The notes: generated by a model from the letters alone, not told the origin. Counted from the stretch's first letter, positions 55,745 to 64,000 are shown. The stretch: 64,000 nt of DNA from Vibrio gazogenes (GCF_002196515.1 NZ_CP018835.1:3162001-3226000), one strand, 5' to 3'. Numbers and translations: made by a program.

Positions 55745-57241
55745 ATGAACGTACTGGGGTATCTACAAAAACTTGGCAAGGCAATTATGTTGCCGATTGC
55801 TATCTTACCGGTGGCCGCAATTCTATTAAGGCTCGGACAACCGGATATGCTGAATATTGCTTTTATGGCTCAGGCTGGGGGCGCAATTTTTGGTCAATTA
55901 CCTTTGCTGTTTGCGATTGGGATTGCGGTTGGATTGTCTCGCGGAGATGCCGGTGCAGCCGGTTTAGCCGGGGCCGTTGGGTATTTGGTCCTGACGGAAG
56001 CCGCTAAAACCATCAATGCTGATATCAATATGTCTTTCTTTGGCGGTATCGTGGCTGGGGTAGTTGCCGGTCATGCGTATAACCGTTTTCATCAAACCAA
56101 CTTGCCAGCGTATCTTGCTTTTTTCGGTGGGAAGCGATTAGTACCGATTATGACAGGTCTGATTACACTTGTTTTGGCAGGTATCAGCGGTGTGGTTTGG
56201 CCTGCAATTCAAAATGGTATTGATACGTTTGGTCATACTGTGGCGCATTCTGGTGCATGGGGTGAATTTGTTTATGGGACATTAAACCGTGCTCTGATCC
56301 CGGTCGGATTACATCATGTTTTGAACTCCATTTTCTGGTTCGGATTGGGTGAATGTACCAAAGTCACTTACGAGTTGGCTGGTGGACTGCACAACTTATG
56401 TCTTGCACCTGAAGTGGCAAAAACACTGAGTGTTGGCGGTGCGATTTCAACCATTGACGGTAGTGTGATTCAGAGTATTGCGGCTGAAACCACGCGTGGC
56501 GATCTCAATCGTTTCTTTGCCGGTGATCCATCGGCCGGGGTATTTATGGCCGGCTACTTCCCAATCATGATGTTTGGTCTGCCCGGTGCTGCGTTTGCGA
56601 TGTACATGGCTGCACCGAAAAGTCGTCGTCCGCAAGTGGGCGGGATTTTGCTGTCTGTGGGGTTAACCGCATTTTTAACCGGGGTGACTGAGCCGCTTGA
56701 ATTCCTGTTTATGTTCCTCGCTCCGGTACTGTATATCATTCATGCGATACTCACCGGGATCTCACTTGTTGTGACCAACTATCTGGGAATTCTCGATGGT
56801 TTCGGTTTCTCCGCTGGTCTGTTTGACTTTGTGATCAACTGGGGGCTGGCAACGAAACCCGGACTCTTGTTGGTGGTCGGGTTGTGCTTCAGTGTGATTT
56901 ATTTCTGTATCTTTTACTTTGCTATTCGTTGGTTTGATATTCCGACTCCGGGCCGAGAAAAAGAAGAAGGGCCAGTCCGTCAGTCCGGGGTGTCTGAAAA
57001 TATTCAGACATTGGCTGATGAATATCTCCAAGCCTTGGGTGGCAAGGATAACCTGAAGCAAATTGATGCATGTATTACGCGTTTACGCCTTTCTGTGAAC
57101 GACATGGCGCAGATTGATGAAGTCAAAATTAAAGCACTGGGTGCCAGTGGTATCGTCAAACTGAACCGAACCGATTTGCAGGTTGTGTTAGGCGCGAAGG
57201 CTGAATTGGTCGCCAATGCGATGAAAGGTGATACCGAATAG
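55745..57241 (+). CDS. nagE: PTS GlcNAc-specific transporter, EIICB (NagE-like)
   Basis: A 498-residue membrane transporter that imports N-acetylglucosamine as the 6-phosphate. The EIIC part (about 1-375) has some ten hydrophobic segments and begins 'MNVLGYLQKLGKAIMLPIAI'; 'GLHHVLNSIFWF' is a conserved loop. A soluble EIIB domain follows (about 410-490) with phospho-acceptor Cys443 in 'IDACITRLRLSV'. E. coli NagE has a third, EIIA domain and 648 residues; that is missing here, so the glucose EIIA (Crr) must supply the phosphate. The ATG at 55745 has a GGAGG Shine-Dalgarno. It ends in a strong terminator. Confidence 0.95.
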   Translation: MNVLGYLQKLGKAIMLPIAILPVAAILLRLGQPDMLNIAFMAQAGGAIFGQLPLLFAIGIAVGLSRGDAGAAGLAGAVGYLVLTEAAKTINADINMSFFGGIVAGVVAGHAYNRFHQTNLPAYLAFFGGKRLVPIMTGLITLVLAGISGVVWPAIQNGIDTFGHTVAHSGAWGEFVYGTLNRALIPVGLHHVLNSIFWFGLGECTKVTYELAGGLHNLCLAPEVAKTLSVGGAISTIDGSVIQSIAAETTRGDLNRFFAGDPSAGVFMAGYFPIMMFGLPGAAFAMYMAAPKSRRPQVGGILLSVGLTAFLTGVTEPLEFLFMFLAPVLYIIHAILTGISLVVTNYLGILDGFGFSAGLFDFVINWGLATKPGLLLVVGLCFSVIYFCIFYFAIRWFDIPTPGREKEEGPVRQSGVSENIQTLADEYLQALGGKDNLKQIDACITRLRLSVNDMAQIDEVKIKALGASGIVKLNRTDLQVVLGAKAELVANAMKGDTE

Positions 57242-57306
57242 AATATCACTGATATTCTGACTCAGTGCCAATACCTGATAGCGATGGTGTTAAGCTGAGA
57301 GCAATC

Positions 57307-57340
57307 AAAAGAGCGTGCAATTTTGCACGCTCTTTTTTAT
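57307..57340 (+). terminator. Intrinsic terminator of nagE
   Basis: AAGAGCGTGCAA pairs with TTGCACGCTCTT around a short TT-rich loop and is followed by TTTT. It lies about 70 bp after the nagE stop. Confidence 0.9.
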
Positions 57341-57455
57341 GCCGAATGAATCGGCCGATGGGGTGACCTGTACACGCGCAATGCATGAAATAACCTAGCA
57401 AACCAGTCAGGTAATTGGTAAGGTTGACAGAGATAGATTGAAACGGGAACACCTT

Positions 57456-58940
57456 ATGTCTCTTTGGCAACAATTACCGATTAGCCACCGTTATGCAGCA
57501 CTGCCGCAAAGCTTTTACACTCGGGTGATGCCGACCCCGGTGGATAATCCGCGCTGGGTGACCTGGAATGCCCCTTTAGCTGCCAGTTTTGGTCTGGATG
57601 AGACGCCTGATGATATCTGGCAACAGATCTTTTCCGCAGGCTCGATGCCGGATTATTTCCAACCACTGGCAATGAAGTATGCGGGGCATCAGTTTGGTGT
57701 CTATAACCCGGCATTGGGGGATGGGCGAGGATTGTTATTCGGAGCGATTGCGGATCAGCAAGGGCGTTGGTTTGATGTTCATCTTAAAGGCGCGGGTCAA
57801 ACACCTTACTCGCGGATGGGGGATGGCCGGGCTGTATTACGTTCTACGATTCGTGAATATCTTTGTAGTGAAGCAATGGCTGCGCTGGGGAATCAAACAA
57901 CCCGGGCGCTGGGGATGATGGTCAGCGATACACCGGTGTATCGAGAACGGGTTGAGCAGGGGGCTTTGCTGATTCGTCTGGCAGAAACCCATATTCGCTT
58001 CGGCCATTTTGAACACTTTTTCTATACCGAGCAGTATGATGACTTGCGCTTGTTGGCAGACAAAGTCATTGAGTGGCATTTCCCGGAACTTGAATCTTCA
58101 TCAGACGCACCGCGGGAGCAGGTCTATCTGGCGATGTTCGAGCAGATCGTTAAACGGACTGCCGAGATGATCGCTTTCTGGCAAGCTTACGGCTTTGCAC
58201 ACGGGGTGATGAATACCGATAACATGTCGATTCTCGGCCAGACTTTTGATTACGGGCCATTTGCGTTTCTGGATGATTATGATCCCCATTTTATCTGTAA
58301 TCATTCCGATTATCAGGGGCGTTATGCATTTGATATGCAACCGGGAATTGGTTGGTGGAACCTGACTGCACTGGCGCAGGCATTGACGCCATTGGTTGAG
58401 AAAGATGAACTGGAAGCTGCGTTGCAGACGTATACCGTGCAACTCAATCAGGAATATAGCCGCTTGATGCGTAGCAAACTTGGATTACAACAGCGCCGGG
58501 ACGGAGACAGTGATCTGTGTGATGCACTGCTCAAACTCATGGCAGAAAACCGGGTTGACTATACGCTGTTTTTCCGGCGACTCTCATCTTTGGAGCAACA
58601 ACCATCTGAATGTGTCACCACACTATTTGAGAACCAAGCGGCGGCACAGCAGTGGCTACAACAGTACCTTGCACGTTGTGAACAAGAAACTGATTCGACG
58701 GGGCAGGTGCGGACTGTTGCCCAGCGTTGCCAGTTGATGCGTCAGGTGAATCCCAAATATATTCTTCGTAACTATCTTGCCCAGCAAGTGATTGATGCCG
58801 CAGAACAAGGTGATTTTCAACCGTTAGAGCAATTGATTTCGGTGTTAAGGGCTCCTTATGATGAGCTGCCGCAGCATGAACATTATGCGGAGTTACCCCC
58901 CGCATGGGGAAAATGTCTCGAAATCAGTTGTTCATCATAA
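57456..58940 (+). CDS. selO: Protein adenylyltransferase SelO (YdiU)
   Basis: A 494-residue pseudokinase that transfers AMP from ATP to protein Ser, Thr or Tyr residues, known from E. coli and mitochondria. Conserved blocks are '[20 protein letters not shown]', '[20 protein letters not shown]', '[18 protein letters not shown]' and '[22 protein letters not shown]'. The C-terminus ends in Cys-Ser-Ser, the bacterial counterpart of the selenocysteine tail in eukaryotic SelO. The ATG at 57456 is chosen to match the family start ([12 protein letters not shown]); an in-frame codon at 57438 is possible. It stands alone. Confidence 0.95.
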   Translation: MSLWQQLPISHRYAALPQSFYTRVMPTPVDNPRWVTWNAPLAASFGLDETPDDIWQQIFSAGSMPDYFQPLAMKYAGHQFGVYNPALGDGRGLLFGAIADQQGRWFDVHLKGAGQTPYSRMGDGRAVLRSTIREYLCSEAMAALGNQTTRALGMMVSDTPVYRERVEQGALLIRLAETHIRFGHFEHFFYTEQYDDLRLLADKVIEWHFPELESSSDAPREQVYLAMFEQIVKRTAEMIAFWQAYGFAHGVMNTDNMSILGQTFDYGPFAFLDDYDPHFICNHSDYQGRYAFDMQPGIGWWNLTALAQALTPLVEKDELEAALQTYTVQLNQEYSRLMRSKLGLQQRRDGDSDLCDALLKLMAENRVDYTLFFRRLSSLEQQPSECVTTLFENQAAAQQWLQQYLARCEQETDSTGQVRTVAQRCQLMRQVNPKYILRNYLAQQVIDAAEQGDFQPLEQLISVLRAPYDELPQHEHYAELPPAWGKCLEISCSS

Positions 58941-59000
58941 TACGGCTATCGACCTGTTCATGGTGGTCAACAAGGATTGATTGGCCAGTAACATCTATTC

Positions 59001-59025
59001 GTTATCCCGTTATCCGCGGGATAAC
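59001..59025. repeat. Inverted repeat GTTATCCCG/CGGGATAAC downstream of selO
   Basis: A 9-bp perfect stem with a 7-base loop, 61 bp after the selO stop. With no T-run it is a weak candidate for a terminator. Confidence 0.45.
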
Positions 59026-59050
59026 GCCCACTTCTGCTTGACCTCGATGT

Positions 59051-59062
59051 GTCATTTATGAC
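59051..59062. promoter_or_regulatory. Possible activator half-sites GTCAT-TT-ATGAC upstream of dctP
   Basis: A short dyad about 145 bp upstream of the sigma-54 promoter, a usual distance for an enhancer-binding activator such as DctD. A second, looser dyad (GGGAT...ATTCCC) follows at about 59079-59094. Assignment rests on position only. Confidence 0.3.
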
Positions 59063-59196
59063 CCATTGATGCGTTTGGGATGGAGGGATTCCCACCCATT
59101 CTTGACTGAAGTGACATGTCGATGTTGTGCGATTTTTCAATAGTGTTGATCTTAAGTTGCTGTTGTTATTAATTTGTTTCATTTGTTTCTGATAGT

Positions 59197-59211
59197 TGGC
59201 TTATTAATTGC
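59197..59211 (+). promoter_or_regulatory. Sigma-54 promoter of dctPQM
   Basis: TGGC (59197-59200), exactly seven bases, then TTGC (59208-59211) match the invariant parts of the -24/-12 sigma-54 consensus. Transcription would start near 59223, about 50 bases before the dctP ATG. The DctD-type activator encoded at the right edge of the window is the kind of regulator that such promoters need, which supports the call. Confidence 0.8.
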
Positions 59212-59271
59212 CTTGTTGTCAATAACGTGAATACCAAGCAGGTGTTCTGTTTCGATAACAAGGAGAAAAAG

Positions 59272-60276
59272 ATGTTCAAGCCTTTCACATTACTGACTGT
59301 ATCGATACTCGCTGCGACCAGCTTCAATGCCGCTGCTTCCGAAGGCTGTGATCCGGGTGAAACCGTGATTAAATTCAGCCATGTCACCAATACAGACAAA
59401 CACCCGAAAGGGATTGCTGCGGCTTTGCTTGCCAAGCGAGTCAATCAAGAGATGGATGGCAAAGTTTGTATGGAAGTTTTTCCAAACTCCACCCTGTATG
59501 ATGATAACAAAGTCTTGGAAGCCCTTTTAAATGGCGATGTTCAACTCGCAGCTCCTTCTCTTTCCAAGTTTGAAAAATTCACCAAAAAATACCGTATTTT
59601 CGATCTGCCATTTTTGTTTGACGACGTTGCAGCAGTTGACCGTTTTCAGAATTCTGCTGCCGGAGATAAGCTGAAAAATGCGATGAAGCGCCGTGGATTA
59701 CAGGGGCTGGCGTTTTGGCATAATGGGATGAAACAGTTGTCGGCCAACAAGCCGCTGATTTATCCAAAAGATGCGAAAGGGCTGAAATTCCGTGTTCAGG
59801 CTTCAGATGTGTTGGTTGCTCAATTTGAACAGCTGGGTGCTAATCCACAGAAAATGTCGTTCAAAGAAGTATACGGTGGTTTACAGACCGGGGTTATCGA
59901 TGGTCAGGAAAATACCTGGTCCAACATTTACGGTAAGAAATTCTTCGAAGTACAAGATGGTATTACTGAAACCAACCACGGCATCCTGGATTACCTCGTT
60001 GTGACATCCACGAAATTCTGGGACAACCTTCCTGATGATGTGCGGAATCAGTTTGCACAGATTCTCAAGGAAGTCACAGCAACCCGAAATGCAGAGTCAA
60101 CGAAAGTCAACCTGACCAACCGTCAGAACATCATCGATGCCGGTGGTGTTGTGCGGACACTGACCCCAGCTCAGCGTGAACAGTGGGTTGATGCGTTGAA
60201 ACCTGTCTGGAAAAAGTTCGAGAAAAATATCGGTCATGATCTGATCGAAGACGCACTCGCAGCAAATCAGAAGTAA
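59272..60276 (+). CDS. dctP: TRAP transporter solute-binding protein DctP
   Basis: A 334-residue periplasmic binding protein for C4-dicarboxylates (succinate, malate, fumarate). The signal peptide ends near residue 21 (Asn-Ala-Ala-Ala-Ser). Family signs are 'IKFSHVTNTDKHPKGIAA', 'DLPFLFDDVAAVDRF' and the carboxylate-binding Arg in 'LKFRVQASDVLVAQF', followed by 'VYGGLQTGVIDGQENTWSNI'. The ATG at 59272 has a strong AAGGAGA Shine-Dalgarno; a frame-open codon at 59227 is too early and would precede the signal peptide. It is the first gene of dctPQM. Confidence 0.96.
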   Translation: MFKPFTLLTVSILAATSFNAAASEGCDPGETVIKFSHVTNTDKHPKGIAAALLAKRVNQEMDGKVCMEVFPNSTLYDDNKVLEALLNGDVQLAAPSLSKFEKFTKKYRIFDLPFLFDDVAAVDRFQNSAAGDKLKNAMKRRGLQGLAFWHNGMKQLSANKPLIYPKDAKGLKFRVQASDVLVAQFEQLGANPQKMSFKEVYGGLQTGVIDGQENTWSNIYGKKFFEVQDGITETNHGILDYLVVTSTKFWDNLPDDVRNQFAQILKEVTATRNAESTKVNLTNRQNIIDAGGVVRTLTPAQREQWVDALKPVWKKFEKNIGHDLIEDALAANQK

Positions 60277-60300
60277 CTGTCGTAGTCACGCTATAAACAT

Positions 60301-60327
60301 GTGCCCCACAACACAAGCGTGGGGCAC
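60301..60327 (+). promoter_or_regulatory. Intercistronic hairpin between dctP and dctQ
   Basis: GTGCCCCAC (60301-60309) pairs perfectly with GTGGGGCAC (60319-60327) around a 9-base loop, 25 bp after the dctP stop. It lacks a T-run, so it most likely protects the 3' end of a processed dctP mRNA or partly terminates, giving more binding protein than permease. Confidence 0.65.
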
Positions 60328-60358
60328 CTTGATGATAACAATGAGAGCGAAGATAGTT

Positions 60359-61030
60359 ATGGAACATTCTTTCTTTTCTAAAGTCGGTCGTTTTACAGAT
60401 TCGGTTGAAGAATTTTTGATCGCATTCTTTTTAGGAACGATGACATTACTGACGTTTATCAATGTCATATGTCGCTATATCTTTAATGACAACATATTGT
60501 GGGCCCTTGAACTGACGGTCTTTATGTTTGCCTGGATGGTACTGGTCGGTGCTTCTTATGGGGTAAAAAAGCACTTTCACATTGGTGTTGATGTGATCAT
60601 CAATATTGCACCGGCAGGGTTAAAGAGAACCTTCGCCGTGATGTCCGCAATTGCCTGTTTGAGCTTTGCCATCCTGCTGTTAATTGGGTCATGGAATTAT
60701 TGGCATCCGTTTGTTGCCGAACGGGCTTGGTATGAAACCGATGATATTCCGATGCCGGGGTTTCTCCAGTTTTTAGCCGATTGGCTCAATGAAGGGGAAG
60801 CTTACGAGAAACTACCACGATTTATTCCGTACATGGCGCTGCCTATCGGGATGGGGCTATTAACATTGCGATTCGTGCAAGCCGCTTACCAGATTTTGAC
60901 GGGCAAAATTGATCGTTTGATTGCTTCACATGAAGGGGAAGATGATCTGGAAACTCTCAAAGCAGAATTGCAGCAAAGCGCTGATGTGGATTCTGAAAAA
61001 TCGACGCAGTCATCGGATCGGAAGGAGTAA
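60359..61030 (+). CDS. dctQ: TRAP transporter small permease DctQ
   Basis: A 223-residue inner-membrane subunit with four main hydrophobic segments (about 22-44, 58-74, 98-116 and 158-180). 'VICRYIFNDNILWALELTVFMFAWMV' is the DctQ signature region (family pattern R-Y-x-x-x...W-x-E-E/L). The tail (about 190-223) is charged and soluble. The ATG at 60359 is preferred; upstream in-frame codons at 60341 and 60299 lie in the intercistronic hairpin region. It ends 5 bp before dctM. Confidence 0.93.
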   Translation: MEHSFFSKVGRFTDSVEEFLIAFFLGTMTLLTFINVICRYIFNDNILWALELTVFMFAWMVLVGASYGVKKHFHIGVDVIINIAPAGLKRTFAVMSAIACLSFAILLLIGSWNYWHPFVAERAWYETDDIPMPGFLQFLADWLNEGEAYEKLPRFIPYMALPIGMGLLTLRFVQAAYQILTGKIDRLIASHEGEDDLETLKAELQQSADVDSEKSTQSSDRKE

Positions 61031-61035
61031 TCTTC

Positions 61036-62397
61036 ATGGCCGTTTTATTTCTCTTTTTAATGGTGATTGCCCTGATGCTCATCGGTGTGCCGATCGCTGT
61101 CTCACTGGGTTTATCCAGTATTGTGTTCCTGATGATGCATTCTGATGCATCGCTGGCCTCGGTGGCACAAACACTATTTAATGCTTTTGCGGGCCACTAT
61201 ACATTGTTGGCGATTCCGTTCTTTATTCTTGCATCTAGTTTTATGTCAACCGGGGGGGTTGCGAAACGGATCATCCGTTTTGCGATTGCGCTGGTTGGCT
61301 GGTTCCGTGGTGGTCTTGCGATTGCGTCCGTCATGGCTTGTATGATGTTTGCTGCGCTGTCAGGCTCTTCTCCTGCAACGGTGGTTGCTATCGGGAGTAT
61401 TGTTATTGCCGGGATGGTAAAAAACGGCTACTCCAAAGGGTTTGCTGCCGGAGTGATTTGTAATGCCGGGACTCTGGGTATTTTAATCCCGCCATCCATT
61501 GTCATGGTGGTCTATGCTGCGGCAACCGATGTCTCTGTTGGACGGATGTTCCTTGGTGGGGTTATTCCCGGTTTACTCGCCGGTGCGATGTTGATGGTTG
61601 CCATTTATATTGCGGCCCGGGTTAAGAACCTGCCGAAACAACCTTTCGTTGGTTGGGGGGAGCTGATGTCTGCCGGACGAGACGCGATTTGGGGACTATT
61701 CTTAATCGTCATCATCTTAGGCGGTATCTATGGGGGGATTTTCACTCCGACTGAAGCGGCTGCGGTGGCTGCGGTTTATGCTTTCCTGATTGCCAACTTT
61801 GTCTATAAAGATATGGGACCGTTCGCTGACTCTGAAAATCGACTACCGGGCGTGGTCAAAGTTTTTCAGGCATTTGTTCATCCGGATACGAAGAAAACGC
61901 TGTGTGACGCGGGTCGGTTGACGATCATGCTGTTGTTTATCATTGCCAATGCTTTGATTCTGAAACATGTTCTCACTGAAGAACAGGTACCGCAGATGAT
62001 CGCAAATTCAATGCTTTCTGCCGGTTTGGGGCCAATCACTTTCCTGATTGTCGTCAACCTGTTACTGCTGATTGGCGGACAGTTTATGGAACCGTCAGGT
62101 CTGTTGATTATTGTTGCGCCGCTAGTCTTCCCGATTGCGATTCAACTTGGGATTGACCCGATTCATCTCGGGATCATTATGGTGGTGAATATGGAAATTG
62201 GGATGATAACGCCGCCTGTCGGTCTGAACCTGTTTGTGACAGCCGGAGTGGCTCGCATGTCGATGCTCAACGTTGTTAAAGCTGCGTTGCCTTGGGTAGC
62301 GATTATGTTCCTGTTCCTGTTAATTGTGACTTATGTGCCATGGGTTTCAACATGGTTGCCGACCACACTGATGGGACCGGAGATCATCACTAAATAA
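61036..62397 (+). CDS. dctM: TRAP transporter large permease DctM
   Basis: A 453-residue inner-membrane protein with about twelve hydrophobic segments that carries out sodium-coupled transport of the DctP ligand. Family motifs include 'AIPFFILASSFMSTGGVAKRI', 'AALSGSSPATVVAIGSIVI', 'GTLGILIPPSIVMVVYA' and 'GMITPPVGLNLFV' near the end. Length (453) is slightly longer than the common 425-430, with the extra residues in a loop at about residue 265-285 (ENRLPGVVKV...). It is preceded by a GGAGTAAT Shine-Dalgarno and completes the dctPQM operon. Confidence 0.95.
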   Translation: MAVLFLFLMVIALMLIGVPIAVSLGLSSIVFLMMHSDASLASVAQTLFNAFAGHYTLLAIPFFILASSFMSTGGVAKRIIRFAIALVGWFRGGLAIASVMACMMFAALSGSSPATVVAIGSIVIAGMVKNGYSKGFAAGVICNAGTLGILIPPSIVMVVYAAATDVSVGRMFLGGVIPGLLAGAMLMVAIYIAARVKNLPKQPFVGWGELMSAGRDAIWGLFLIVIILGGIYGGIFTPTEAAAVAAVYAFLIANFVYKDMGPFADSENRLPGVVKVFQAFVHPDTKKTLCDAGRLTIMLLFIIANALILKHVLTEEQVPQMIANSMLSAGLGPITFLIVVNLLLLIGGQFMEPSGLLIIVAPLVFPIAIQLGIDPIHLGIIMVVNMEIGMITPPVGLNLFVTAGVARMSMLNVVKAALPWVAIMFLFLLIVTYVPWVSTWLPTTLMGPEIITK

Positions 62398-62958
62398 ATA
62401 GTTACTAAATAATCATCACTAAACCAATCACTATAAAGACATGTACCAATATCCCCGCAGCCTCAATATCAGCACGATGTTGTGAATTGAGGTTAGTCGG
62501 GGAGTTGTTCGATGATGTCGATTCGCTTGCTTTTTTATCGATCTCTCGCACCTTCGGATGGGCGCTAAGAAATTTCTCACCGATACATCACATGTCAATG
62601 TAAGGTCCCGTCCCGATAAGGGTAAAGCGCAACCGGGGCGTGCCCACCGACTTCTCCTCAGGTCTATTCTGAACCAGTGCAAGACTGGCTGTGTCGTTTT
62701 TATCGCGTTGATCTCCTACACTGAACGAACTGCAGAAAAATAGTCGCCCAAGAAAACTGGCTTAAGGCAGGCAATTCTTCTGAACAGTCAGGTAATTAAC
62801 TGGCAAAATGGTGAAAATATTGACCCGTTTCGCAACGATGAAAACGACTGACGATGCTGTGGGTTGAAGTATGATATCTGTTTCTTAGAAGGTGGGAGAT
62901 ATGCCTTGCTAGTTAATCGTAATTCGTTACAATGAATCCCAAGGTTAATAAGAGAAGA
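62398..62958. other. Long intergenic region between dctM and the ClpP-like gene
   Basis: About 560 bp without a convincing gene. There is no clear dctM terminator close to its stop. A CCAGT/ACTGG hairpin with GCAAG loop lies near 62675-62690, followed after a few bases by GTTTTTATCG, which would suit the end of a small RNA; its upstream boundary cannot be set. The last ~60 bp should hold the clpP-like promoter. Confidence 0.4.
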
Positions 62959-63567
62959 ATGTCTATGAATTTCGTATTAAAAAATGATGAAAATGATAAG
63001 GCCAATGATGAACGGAGCTCTGGTTCAATGGTAGAGGAAAAACTCATAGCGTCTCGTTCTATTTTCATTTCTGGTGAAATTGACCAGAAGCTGGCTCAAA
63101 AAGTTTCAACTCAGTTACTGGTGTTGCAGGAAATCAGCGATGAGCCGATTTATTTGTATATCAATAGCCAAGGCGGACATGTAGAAGCTGGCGATACTAT
63201 CCATGACATGATTAAATTTATCAAACCGGAAGTTATCGTGATTGGAACCGGATGGGTTGCCAGTGCCGGAGTGACTATCTACATTGCCGCGAAAAAAGAA
63301 AACCGTGTCTGTTTGCCGAACACCCGTTTTATGATCCACCAACCATTGGGTCAGGTGCGTGGTAAAGTCTCAGATATTCAAATTGAAGCGGATGAGATCT
63401 TACGTATGCGTAGCCGGGTCAATCAGATGATCAGTGAAGCAACCGGACAGCCTTATGAACAGGTTGAGAAAGATACCGATTATAACTTCTGGATGAGTCC
63501 TGAAGAGGCGGTTAAGTATGGATTGGTCAGTCGGGTCGTGAGTAATATCAGAGAACTGCAGGATTAA
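62959..63567 (+). CDS. ClpP-family serine protease paralogue with Asn in the catalytic triad
   Basis: A 202-residue ClpP homologue. The nucleophile Ser102 lies in 'GWVASAGVTIYIA' and His127 in 'RFMIHQPLG', with the same 25-residue separation as E. coli Ser111 and His136. The third position, 49 residues after the His as in E. coli (Asp185), is Asn176 in 'KDTDYNFWMSPEEAVKYGL'. Listeria ClpP1 also has Asn there and is nearly inactive alone but works in a mixed ring with ClpP2. There is no adjacent clpX, clpA or tig gene, so this is not the main ClpP. The start at 62959 has GAGAAGA just upstream; 62932 and 62965 are alternatives. It lies between dctM and the dctD-type gene. Confidence 0.9.
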   Translation: MSMNFVLKNDENDKANDERSSGSMVEEKLIASRSIFISGEIDQKLAQKVSTQLLVLQEISDEPIYLYINSQGGHVEAGDTIHDMIKFIKPEVIVIGTGWVASAGVTIYIAAKKENRVCLPNTRFMIHQPLGQVRGKVSDIQIEADEILRMRSRVNQMISEATGQPYEQVEKDTDYNFWMSPEEAVKYGLVSRVVSNIRELQD

Positions 63568-63597
63568 TCTGGAAACATCGTACAACGATTAAATGAA

Positions 63598-63640
63598 AAC
63601 ATGGAATGAAAGTCAGTCTTTCATTCCATGTTTTTTTATG
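63598..63640. terminator. Strong terminator after the ClpP-like gene
   Basis: AACATGGAATGAAAG pairs with CTTTCATTCCATGTT (15 bp, perfect) around TCAGT and is followed by TTTTT. It lies between the convergent clpP-like and dctD-type genes and its A-run on the left may let it also end the minus-strand gene. Confidence 0.92.
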
Positions 63641-63694
63641 TCTTGCTGATCGCGGCTCATACTGAGGGTTTATCCGGTTGTATCAGAAAGCGTG

Positions 63695-64000
63695 TTAGTT
63701 TTTGTAGTTCTCTTTATCCAGCTGATATTTCTGCATTTTATCGTAAAGTGTTTTACGCGGGAGGTTCAAACTTTCCATCGTGTCTTTGATACTGCCACCA
63801 CATTCGTTCAATGCCTGTTCGATCACTGATTTTTCAAACTCTGCCACCTGATCCGCAAGACTAAGCATGGGCCCGCTCAACAGGTTTGTATCCTGACCGA
63901 GTTGAATCAGTTTACCGAGTAATACATACCGTTCTGCGGCATTTCTTAACTCGCGGACATTACCCGGCCAGCGATGACTCATTAACGCTTGTACGTCCTG
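63695..64000 (-). CDS. dctD: DctD-like sigma-54-dependent response regulator (3' end only)
   Basis: The last 101 residues of a gene that runs off the right edge of the window. 'SHRWPGNVRELRNAAERYVL' is the end of the sigma-54-interacting AAA+ domain, and the C-terminal part contains a Fis-type helix-turn-helix 'GGSIKDTMESLNLPRKTLYDKMQKY'. In Vibrio the dctB-dctD pair lies beside dctPQM, and a sigma-54 promoter precedes dctP here, so DctD is the best name. The receiver and Walker motifs are not visible in this window. Confidence 0.85.
   Translation of the reverse strand, partial: QDVQALMSHRWPGNVRELRNAAERYVLLGKLIQLGQDTNLLSGPMLSLADQVAEFEKSVIEQALNECGGSIKDTMESLNLPRKTLYDKMQKYQLDKENYKN

Noticed and set aside
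62431..62743. Short open frames on both strands in the gap before the ClpP-like gene
   Set aside because: Arg/Cys/Ser-rich translations without ribosome-binding sites; not protein-like.

Overview
The window looks like an ordinary chromosomal stretch of a marine gammaproteobacterium of the family Vibrionaceae, most likely the genus Vibrio. The evidence is the set and order of housekeeping genes (rlmA, yeaD and gapA beside msrB; ansA-sppA; purU; yoaA-tsaB-slp-hydrolase-fadD-rnd; minCDE-ycgL; nagBAC facing nagE; dctPQM beside dctD), together with moderate GC content and well-formed Shine-Dalgarno sites. I cannot name the species. No phage, plasmid, CRISPR array, rRNA operon or complete insertion sequence is visible.

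Layout. 1-6854: a three-gene sensory operon (periplasmic sugar-type binding protein, TorS-like hybrid kinase, REC-PAS-GAF-GGDEF-EAL regulator). 7219-8811: a chemoreceptor with a C-terminal hemerythrin domain. 8936-19003: housekeeping genes, mostly on the minus strand (rlmA, yeaD, gapA, ansA, sppA, purU), with msrB, a YeaC-like gene and a small unknown gene on the plus strand. 19107-26912: a plus-strand run yoaA, tsaB, unknown gene, slp-like lipoprotein, hydrolase, fadD and rnd, with a 261-bp MITE inserted exactly at the fadD stop codon. 27047-30343: minCDE on the minus strand, then ycgL and a lytic transglycosylase. 30466-31616: folD and tRNA-Arg(UCU). 31821-34574: small metabolic and stress genes, two of them (a carboxymuconolactone decarboxylase-like gene and a SLAC1 channel) lying between two ~100-bp direct repeats. 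35076-42274: an alpha-2-macroglobulin and penicillin-binding protein 1C pair. 42496-46348: a run of small accessory genes and a truncated copy of the MITE. 46498-52141: an HBM chemoreceptor, an amino-acid-type binding protein, ada, alkB and an esterase. 52282-57241: N-acetylglucosamine catabolism. 57456-58940: selO. 59272-64000: a TRAP C4-dicarboxylate transporter with a good sigma-54 promoter, a ClpP paralogue, and the 3' end of a DctD-type regulator.

How the genes work together. The nag block imports GlcNAc as GlcNAc-6-P (NagE, which needs an EIIA from elsewhere), deacetylates it (NagA), deaminates it (NagB) and controls itself through NagC. dctPQM carries a sigma-54 promoter match that the neighbouring DctD-type activator would be expected to drive. 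minCDE places the division site. alkB and ada form a DNA-alkylation repair operon. The macroglobulin and PBP1C pair is a predicted envelope defence/repair module. The first operon should convert a periplasmic ligand signal into a change in cyclic di-GMP.

Most interesting items: the binding protein/hybrid kinase/bifunctional c-di-GMP regulator operon; the ClpP paralogue whose catalytic Asp position is Asn; the hemerythrin chemoreceptor with a Fur-like dyad upstream; the CTAG-flanked MITE family; the macroglobulin without a lipobox; and the repeat-flanked two-gene cassette.
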